Assembly: GCF_020882245.1 (NCBI RefSeq) | Contig: NC_083598.1 | Coordinates: forward strand, 46,661,858 to 46,725,857 | Length of the DNA: 64,000 nucleotides | Direction: 5' to 3' | Source of the DNA: Rhopalosiphum padi | Taxonomy: Eukaryota; Arthropoda; Insecta; Hemiptera; Aphididae | In this document: piece after piece, positions 56,069 through 64,000 of the stretch | Numbering within the stretch: the stretch's first letter is position 1 | Layout of the letters: each line of letters begins with the position of its first letter | Notes under the pieces: model-generated | The model's database searches: none | What the model was told of the DNA's origin: nothing | Seen by the model: the letters and a program-made list of their open reading frames with translations, nothing else | Program-made: the position numbers and the translations under genes

Positions 56069-57619
56069 GTAAGTCCGCTTTCGTATTTCATAACGCTGCA
56101 GCAATAATTATTGTTCCCACGAACGTGCTGTAGTTATTCTACACACCATTTCTGTCAAATTCTCCACGGCAGTAGACATTGTTGAAAATAGGTACATAAT
56201 AATATATTTAGGCATACCTCTACCTGCGGAATAATGTATAATGTACCCGTAATAAAATCCAGTATAATATAATATTATTATCTTAAACGAGTTGGATTTC
56301 GACCGAGGTAACGATCACATTTTCGAATTACGAGTATAACCTTTGTAAATCCATCATTGAGTTCTCTATTTTGACGTGTTGATTCGAAATGATTTACCTT
56401 CCTACACTGATAAGGATCAACTACCAATACTGCTGTTTTTTTTTTGTATAGAAAAATCTATGGGGCTTTTGTTTTTTTTTATTTATTGCGTTGTGCGCAC
56501 AACCAACGGAATCTATTGTGAAGTATATATTCGATGATAATCCAGAGAGAAAAGTTATCTGACTTAAAAACAACACTTCGAAATGGGTATGCCCGCCTCA
56601 TTCACTAAGTCTTATGAGGTTTCAACGTATAAGTTTCTAAGCCTGGTCATATTAGATATATGAAAAAAAACAAGATATACCTACTTAAATGTATCCTCAA
56701 ATCCCAAAGGAACAAAGTTTGACTCTAAGTGCTATCGAAAGATTTATCTAAGAACCACTCGAGTTCATTAGAAATACACATCTGAGTTCATTCTGATTTT
56801 CTGCTGTAATTCGTTGTTATAAAATATATTGGCAGTTCGTATTCAATTGAAATTAATAAAAGGTAGTATATTTCTATAACAAAGGAAATGTATTTCGAAA
56901 AGTTGACAAAGTTTACTAATGAATATTTAAATATTATCAGTAAAATTATTATTAAATTAAAAATAAATTTTCATATAGTTCAATACATAAATATATATAT
57001 ACATATATATATATACGGAGACAGAGTATGTACTATGTACCTTGTATTTGATTATACGGCCAAGTACATATTAAATCATTGAAAATATAACAATGCGAGT
57101 ATGTGTAATATAAGAATGTTTAGTAGGTCACGAATTATATGTATACAAATTGTTTATAATAAAAAATGTACTTAGTCAATATATTTATTATACATATTAT
57201 GTCAAACGTTTTCTCAGATACCTATTATAGTGCCTAATACTTATTTATAACTATAATAAACCCTAATTATAGTTTACATTCTTAATTTTTTTTAAATATC
57301 TCTTATTATTCTATGGTTCATAGTAATTTAATAAATAATTTATTTGTGTAGACTGTATACACAAATGGTAATTCAACGCGTAACATGTAGGTAAATTAAA
57401 TGGATGTGTATAAAACAACTTTTATGCTTTGGGGTTCATTCAATTATATAACTCCTAAAAAAAATAAATTTTACGACAATACTAAAGAAACAAAATAAAT
57501 TGACTTAGTTACAATGCAGTTTATTAAACACCTACCTATAAGGGGACTTGTAAATTATATTATATCAAAATACGGGTTTTTTAATTATGCATGTTATAGG
57601 GATGACTTAAAATAGGGAG

Positions 57620-57666
57620 CGTTATAAATGTGTATAAAAATAGATTTTTATATATCTACAAATTAT
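57620..57666 (+). repeat. 47-base direct repeat, copy 1
   Basis: Begins CGTTATAAATGTGTATAAAA and ends CTACAAATTAT. It matches copy 2 (58,356-58,402) at 46 of 47 bases; the flanks are unrelated. Confidence 0.85.
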
Positions 57667-58355
57667 CTGCGCTGTTTTTATATTAAAAAATAAATAAAAT
57701 AATATGGTGTTTGAACTTTAAATTACATAATATAACGAATTAAGATTAAATTGTTGTCTAATGTTTGTAAGTTATACGTACATTTTCTATTACTAACCAA
57801 TATATTATTATATTATAACGTCTATTATTCTCTTCGAATAAATAATCATATTTAATTTGGATTTGGATAAAAATAAAAAATAAAACATTCGATTGGTATA
57901 TGTAGTAGGTATATTCAAATTGAAACCCACTCTTAGAGTAAATTGTAGTCAGACGCTCAGATAACTACAAATCGACTTATACATATACTATGCTTTTTTA
58001 ATTAAAACTATCAAAGGATCTTTATTCAACTAATTCTATTGGTTTCTACGGTCACTTGAATTAATTAACGTTTACACGGTCGAACAGTTGAATTCAATAT
58101 TTTTCATTTAAATTGTCTAGGTTAATATAATATTGTTGAGCTACACGTACAGATAGATGTATTTCTATCGTTGATCACGTCTTGCGTACATTGTCGTAAA
58201 ACTACGTACTTCTAAATTGTATCTTAATTACTATTTTTATTCTTTGTGATAAACAATAATAGTCTGATTTGTTCTACTTGAATACATTTCATATATTGAC
58301 AAATGACACGCGACGATTGATTATGATGACGAGATAACGGGTTGGGATTACGGTT

Positions 58356-58402
58356 CGTTATAAATGTGTATAAAAATAGATTTTTATTTATCTACAAATT
58401 AT
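58356..58402 (+). repeat. 47-base direct repeat, copy 2
   Basis: Same orientation as copy 1 and 736 bases downstream, with one substitution. Such high identity in fast-evolving intron DNA suggests a recent duplication, an element end, or a selected site. Confidence 0.85.
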
Positions 58403-58839
58403 ACTGATAAAAGCCAATAGGTAATAATAACTAATAATCCTTTGTCTGAAATCTCTGTACAAATGGAAAAAATGTTTATGGATAATTGTTTTCATATATT
58501 ATACTATGAACTTAATATGCATAAAACAATACTTTATAGCTTAAAAAAAATCTATGATAAAATCTGAAACATTAAAAAATTGTAATGTTTTGAGGTCCAT
58601 GGTCTACGACGGCCCCTCTTAACCCAGGCTCACCTTCAAGGAAATCTTATAAAATAAAATCTGTCAACTGCGCATTTCGTCCAGCGTACAATATTATCTC
58701 TCGGAATGCGATTATTACGAGTGTTAAAAGTCACGGTTAGGTCAACTCACTATTATGTACATATACGTGTATCCAATAACGATCTGCGGCCTGGAATAAT
58801 AAACGGTAAATACACTTTACAACCATTATAATACACTAT

Positions 58840-58958
58840 ACGCTGCAGCGGGGGCGTTTGACTCTCGGGATATATAAAATAGTGGCTTTTTTCTTTGTAT
58901 ACCGGAACTGCGCGCAGACGGCAAGATTTAGACGAATAGTCTTCAATAGTTTACGCAG
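58840..58958 (+). promoter_or_regulatory. Candidate intronic TATA promoter and short first exon
   Basis: GCAGCGGGGGCG precedes a strong TATA box (TATATAAAAT, 58,871-58,880). A start would fall near 58,900-58,910, and a donor ACGCAG|GTAATT lies at 58,959. The segment is far more G+C-rich than the intron around it. Spliced to the hormone exon it would lack a signal peptide (first in-frame ATG is Met60, inside the hormone), so it would not make secreted DH44. It may serve another transcript or be an enhancer. Confidence 0.3.
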
Positions 58959-61395
58959 GTAATTCGAGCGAGACAACCGTAAAACTAGTGTATATATAAA
59001 TATATATTATATTGTGTTAGAAACGCGAGAACTATAATAATAATTGCCTTCAGACAAAAATGGGCTTGGAAATTTCTTTGCAACCGTGTAAAGTATATAT
59101 AGTAGAAATAGTGCATTTATTGCACAGATATATAACATAGTGTATAACAGACAACGTCAGATATATACGTATAGTACATATATATGTATATAGTACTTAC
59201 CTATGGGATATCGTTTATATAATATATATATATATAGTCTTGGAACAAAAAAATAACACGGGACTTCGAAAAAATACTATTTTTTAAAACTTCTTCATAT
59301 ATATATATATATATAGGTAAACCTTTTTTTTTTTTAAAAAAAACGACGTGTCGAACAATGGCAATATAAACACGCGGCGACAATATCTCTTTGACTTGGG
59401 TACATGCGATATACGGCGCGCCGTTATATAATATACAACCGTTGGACGACAAATCGTCGGCTCATTGGAATTCGATATAGGTAGATGCTGTATAGGTGTG
59501 TACATCGTTTGCTGTTGTTGTTTATAGTACGACATTTCGATTGGAAATACTCGTTATACTATGACGTTCAATACACCCCTTTTATTTGGAGTGTAAATAA
59601 TGAACGGCAGAGATAAAATATTATGCGCTACGCCATAATATCGTAATTTTATATTTATCTATATTAATATATACGTAGTTCAAAACGAAACTCTAATTTC
59701 GGTGATTTACAAGCGAGCGGGGCTAGATGTTGTATAATATTTTATATAGTTCTCGCGCAAAACTAAACTAAAAATATTAATGTTAAAGCACTTTAAAACT
59801 CATGGGGGTTAAAATGTATTTGGCCGGTGTTCAATGACGTGTTTAAACTAGAACCTACCTACATTATATACGCGTACTATACGGAAACGTGTAATTTGTG
59901 CACATCGGTCTGAATAATAATCTATGAAACTATATTATCCGTTAAAACTAAAGTACTCGGCTTGGCAATACGTATATCACATACCTATAATATATTAAAG
60001 TGTTTGAAGTTTGAAACGTTTCATACTGTGAAATATTATTTTTTTCGGCTACACTAATAAAATATCAGTTACTCTTTATATATATATATATATATAAATG
60101 TGTGTGCTTTATTATTTATAAATTTTAAATTGTATTTACTATATTAGCTGATTTAAATCATATAAAACAACTCACAGTTATAATTCATTGTAATAACACA
60201 CAGCATAATAGATAGCTCGAAGTGCTATAATTGTTTGTTATTTAATAATAATTAATGTGTTTTATGATCATGTACTAAGTACCTATTTTTATAAATTATA
60301 AGGTAATAATTGTCAATTGAAATATATTGATAAAATAAATGAACATTGAATATGTGAATCTGAACCGTGTTTTTACTACATTTTCTTACATAACGATAGT
60401 ATTAGGTATATTAAATATTACAATATTTTATGTTTTATAATTTATGCTATATAAATTAATAAAGTTATATCCATAGGTCAAAAGTAAAAATAGATTGTTT
60501 AAATGTAAATCATACATACAGACCATTCAATAATATTTGTATGGTACTTAAGTAAATTTTGAATATCAGTTATTTAATATATTAATTACCATTTACCACT
60601 GATTCCATATAATTTAACCGTCTTTGACACACTCGTACTGATGTACATCATCGATGATTATTATGTTGATATAAGATATTATTTGATGAAAACTCGATGT
60701 GTAATTATATAATATGTGGCAATTAAACATATAATTTAACAAAAATAAAAACCATAAGTCATTAAACCTTTAAATCTTTAAATGAACACTCAAAGATTAT
60801 AATAAAGACATTTTCTGCATTTAAAATACATCTTTAAAAATGTTATGTTTTGTGACATTTCCAAACTATTTTACAATGTAAAATATTGTATAATCATTCA
60901 ATAATTATACACAAACCAATTAGAATTAAACAATTATAGAAGTTTGGCGTATGTAATGTATAACATAATGTAGCATATAAAATGATCATCCAGTAGTCAA
61001 TATAGTATTCGTATAATATTTCGATTAGCTTTTTTCCAAACTTGTTATTCCGTTAATATTTTCGATTCAAAGGTTTTAGTTCGTAGAAAAAAGTTATTTT
61101 TTCAGACATTGTCCGGTCAGGATAACTTAATCTTACAAGGAAGTTTTGATAAAAACAATAAACGTAGTAAATCCTTAACCCAAATGAACAAAAATAAAAG
61201 AGAGGTACATCTGTATTTATTTTATTTCGCCTGTATTTTTGTTCAATGACGGTCACATTCAATATATTTTACAACGCTTTGACGGACAAAATCATTAAAT
61301 ATAATATTACATTTGGTAGTGCATACGTACAATGTTAAGTGATTATAAATGTAATAATATAATGTTATATTTTTTTTCGTTTTTTTTTTTAATAG

Positions 61396-61656
61396 AAAAA
61401 CTTTTTTGATGTGGCTTCGATTGAAAAGAGGAACGGTGTAATGCAAGGCGAGTCACCGAGAAGTCGTCCTAGTTTATCCATCGTCAACTCTCTAGACGTG
61501 CTCCGACAAAAATTAATGTATGAGGTGGCACGGCGACACGTAGATGAGAATCAGAAAGTGTTGTCGCAAAACCACCAGATACTGAAGAACCTCGGAAAGC
61601 GGTCATTGTTTCCTTTTCTCGAAGTACCACGGAGGTACAACGTATTACGTATATAA
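61396..61656 (+). CDS. Dh44: Dh44 coding exon 2: CRF-like diuretic hormone DH44 peptide
   Basis: This exon codes precursor residues 45-130. After KNFFDVASIE comes a KR cleavage site (55-56). The peptide then runs from N57 to L110, followed by Gly111 (amide donor) and KR (112-113). It contains RPSLSIVNSLDVLRQKL, EVARR and QILKNL, the hallmark of insect corticotropin-releasing-factor-like diuretic hormones (Drosophila DH44 ends ILKNV-amide). Cleavage at the dibasic site gives 54 residues; cleavage after the Arg of SPR would give 44, the classic length. A 17-residue tail (SLFPFLEVPRRYNVLRI) follows. The hormone acts through class B GPCRs and cAMP on Malpighian tubules and feeding circuits in other insects. 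Aphids lack Malpighian tubules, so its target here must be elsewhere (gut or brain; inference). The acceptor is TTTTTTTTAATAG (AG at 61,394-61,395). Confidence 0.95.
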   Translation, partial: KNFFDVASIEKRNGVMQGESPRSRPSLSIVNSLDVLRQKLMYEVARRHVDENQKVLSQNHQILKNLGKRSLFPFLEVPRRYNVLRI

Positions 61657-61863
61657 TAATACATCGAGTTATTATTATTTTTTTGAAACAGACTTATTGG
61701 AGTACGCTACTAAGTTTTTCATTGTTTATTTAATTCATTTAAATCAATTTTTAAACATGACTGTGGCTAATAGAATTTTAAAAACATCTGTATAAATATG
61801 GATTTCTAAATTCAAGCGTCTATATTTTTTTCTTTGGCTTTGATTAGGGTTTTCTTTCAATAG

Positions 61864-61869
61864 AATAAA
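61864..61869 (+). terminator. Polyadenylation signal of Dh44
   Basis: AATAAA lies 207 bases after the stop codon, the first canonical hexamer downstream in a T-rich 3' UTR. Confidence 0.6.
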
Positions 61870-62994
61870 AATGATATACGATTTATTTTGTACCTACGAA
61901 TTTAGGAATTCTTGTACTTAATAATTACATTTTGTTTACAGGTTTTAAAGGATTCGATGGTTAAACAGCGTTATTATTTATGAATATTTTATTTAAAATG
62001 CAATATAATTATTTTATTCGTTGACTTTACCTAATATTGTAGACAGCCAAATCATTGTTATTTTGTTTTCAATTTACTTATATATTATGACATGTATTTC
62101 CAGTATATAAAAAATATATCTAGTATAAATATAATATTATGTCGTATATGTTATACATTAAAAAAAACTCAATCCATGGACATTATTCACCATAATATTA
62201 TTATACATACTTGTTCCCAAAAACAACTTTCAGTATTCTATATTTAATTTAGTTTCTTTGTATTTTTTGTTTTTTTTTATTATTATTATAATTTTTTTGA
62301 TTAATTAACAAATTAATTAGAGCATCGTAAAGTGATTTAATACCTGTTATTTTTTAATAAAAATATATTATTATACTACAGGACGCATCGTATTAATTTT
62401 TCTTTTTTAATTGAATATACACACAATATTTTATCAATAATTAATATGTTATACATATACTATGGTCTATTATTGCTGTTAAAGGTGTTTGGGTATTTTA
62501 GTAACCACGCACAACAACCGATTTTAATAATTATCGTTGGACAATAAACAACTGTATACTGCTACTATAAAATAACGTAACTATATTATATTATGCTGTA
62601 TTAATTCACCGCATTTGTAACACCCGTCCACTGCACCGAAGCTCCTTCCCACCTGGTGAAGAGAAACAAAATAATATTACTAATCGTCATCAGTCAGTAG
62701 TGGTTTTACTGTTCGGGGTGGGGGGGTGACGAGTTGGTCACCTCTCCCCTTGACAATAACCATCATCCATCATGGATATCAAATCGTAAAACATTTATTA
62801 TAACTTAGCTGTATCACCCTACTTCGTCCGGGTTAAAATTAATCTATCTTTCTATCGATTTCCGTTTTGCTCCAGTTGAAATATATAATTCAAACACAAT
62901 TATTATAATGATTAATTTTATGATTTTCCACTTATTAATTCTGAATTTATTTTTGATGTAAACACAAACAACTAGTGACAGATTCAACGGATGC
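61870..62994. other. Intergenic sequence downstream of Dh44
   Basis: Mostly A/T-rich. A G/C-rich patch at about 62,615-62,770 includes GGGGTGGGGGGGTG and CACCTCTCCCCTTG; it is not coding in any frame and I cannot identify it. The minus-strand frame 62,844-63,041 is not supported and runs into the mobile element. Confidence 0.5.
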
Positions 62995-63170
62995 TTAAGA
63001 GGACGCCACATCCGCATGTGATGTCTCCGTCTCACATACACACCAGGTTATGTAAATTTATTTATTTATTCCAAAGCTAACAACATAAAATGGATCCTGG
63101 AGAACGAAAATTCGCTACGTTGTGTGTATGTAAGATGGAGACAACGTATGCTGGTGTGGCGTCCTCTTAA
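62995..63170. mobile_element. TTAA-flanked MITE (piggyBac-like)
   Basis: TTAA is followed by GAGGACGCCACATCCGCATG at the left. The right end is the inverse, CTGGTGTGGCGTCCTC followed by TTAA. Inner parts also pair (TGTCTCCGTCTCACATACAC against GTGTGTATGTAAGATGGAGA), so the whole 168-base body folds as a hairpin. A TTAA duplication is the signature of piggyBac-type transposition. There is no coding content. I recall this family as common in aphids; a genome search would confirm. Confidence 0.85.
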
Positions 63171-63700
63171 AATCTGACGTTAATCCAATTTCATCAAGAT
63201 TGGTATTGGTCTTTATGTGTTTACATTAAAAATATGTCCAGTAGCTATTAAGAAAGTGAAGTATCAATCATGATTGAAAATCATTAAATTAATTATTTCA
63301 ATAATAATAGTGTGTTGACAAGTATTTGATTTTAAAATTTATTATTTTTTTCTAAAATATATTTGTAAAAAATTGTAAATATTATGCCATATCTCTACCA
63401 TAGTAATATAACCTGTAACCAATGGTAACCATTTAAATAAACAAAATATATTCGGTTTTTGCAAACCAAAACTAAATTTCACCCCAAAGCAATCTATAGG
63501 GGTTAAAAAAATAAGCTATAAACGTCCTTCGAGTCTTAGATATAACTTTTATTGAAAACGGTGGCCCAGTAACTTTTAAATCCGCAGGGGATAAACAAAA
63601 AAAAGTATTCATTTATATTTATAAATAATATTGATAATAATTAAAATAATATTTATGAACTGTATACCTATAGCACATAACGTTATTTCTCACACAATTA
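63171..63700. repeat. Decayed interspersed repeat sequence
   Basis: Phrases such as AATTTCATCAAGATTGGT, TTTCACCCCAAAGCAATC, CCTTCGAGTCTTAGATATAA and ACGGTGGCCCAGTAACTTTT are of the kind found in abundant insect repeats. No frame survives. Boundaries and family are uncertain. Confidence 0.4.
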
Positions 63701-63877
63701 ACCCGTCAACGGCAAATGAGTGTATATAACATAATATTTTAAATCCCTTACCCCGTCCATCCTACCATGAGATTTTTCCCGCCCACGTAGTCAGAACGTG
63801 TTGGTTGGTAGGTATATGTGTTGGTTTAATAGGTTATGAATAAGGAAAAAACAATAATATTATATTCACTTTGTGTG

Positions 63878-64000
63878 TATAAGACATTCGACCAACAGCA
63901 GAAGCGACGTGGTGTTGTTAATATCGTCCGTGGCCTTCATCATCCGCGTTTGTTCGTTCTGGTGTGATCGCGTGTCCACCGTCGCGTGGTTCTCGCTACC
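63878..64000 (+). promoter_or_regulatory. TATA promoter and start of a further gene at the right edge
   Basis: TATAAG at 63,878-63,883 is followed about 30 bases later by the start of a markedly G+C-rich, CpG-rich block (GCGACGTGG ... ACCGTCGCGTGG) that runs to the window end. No ATG occurs in this stretch, so it would be 5' UTR. The product cannot be told. Confidence 0.4.

Larger units (their letters stand above)
56069..61395 (+). other. Dh44 intron
   Basis: The intron is 5,327 bases, with a GTAAGT donor and an AATAG acceptor after a T tract. It holds a TA/CATA microsatellite (about 56,990-57,015), a 47-base direct repeat pair (57,620 and 58,356), a TATA-led G+C-rich block (58,840-58,960) and further TA tracts (59,222-59,236; 59,297-59,316; 60,077-60,096). 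Frames at 56,888-57,082, 59,201-59,535 and 61,053-61,446 are not supported as coding. Confidence 0.85.

Noticed and set aside
55605..56104. Frames on both strands around the Dh44 start (111, 79 and 64 codons)
   Set aside because: They cross a strong splice acceptor or the signal-peptide exon in other frames and match nothing.
59201..59535. Overlapping minus-strand 83-codon frames
   Set aside because: Built largely on TA microsatellites (Tyr-Ile repeats) inside the Dh44 intron.

Overview
This is an A+T-rich insect nuclear window, most likely from an aphid. Two spliced genes can be named with confidence. The short GTAGGTA/AGGTACCTA-type motifs, a TTAAGAGGACGCC-ended inverted-repeat element and several other repeats fit aphid genomes; that species call is from general knowledge, not a search.

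Left edge (about 1-6,900): the 3' part of DNAAF6 (PIH1D3/Twister), a cytoplasmic factor for axonemal dynein assembly, on the + strand. Exons at 3,479-3,723 and 6,599-6,856 join in phase and are followed by an AATAAA signal. The N-terminal exon is not resolved. The intron upstream of 3,479 carries a roughly 1.2 kb element with long, almost identical terminal inverted repeats.

Middle (about 6,900-55,280): roughly 48 kb with no convincing protein-coding exon. Open frames here are about as long as chance allows at this base composition. What can be seen: a cAMP-response-element-like cluster near 8.1 kb; two diverged copies of a promoter-like block (12.1 and 21.5 kb), the second with a TATA box and a good splice donor at 22,018; a strand-asymmetric G-rich segment (18.3-20.1 kb) that could be an unannotated transcript; a minisatellite-bearing element (36.8 kb); two small hAT-type elements (31.3 and 47.3 kb, the latter with a perfect 8-bp target duplication); and a CpG-richer block at 48.4-49.65 kb with a minus-strand splice donor.

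Right part (about 55,290-61,870): the CRF-like diuretic hormone gene (Dh44) on the + strand. It has a signal-peptide exon (55,937-56,068), a 5.3 kb intron and a hormone exon (61,396-61,656), giving a 130-residue precursor and an amidated DH44 peptide. A strong acceptor just before the first coding exon implies at least one further 5' non-coding exon.

Right edge (62-64 kb): a TTAA-flanked inverted-repeat element, decayed repeats, and a TATA-led GC-rich block at the end that looks like the start of another + strand gene.

The two named genes have unrelated jobs (ciliary/sperm dynein assembly; neuroendocrine control of excretion) and do not form a functional cluster. No tRNA, rRNA, CRISPR or bacterial-type operon was seen.
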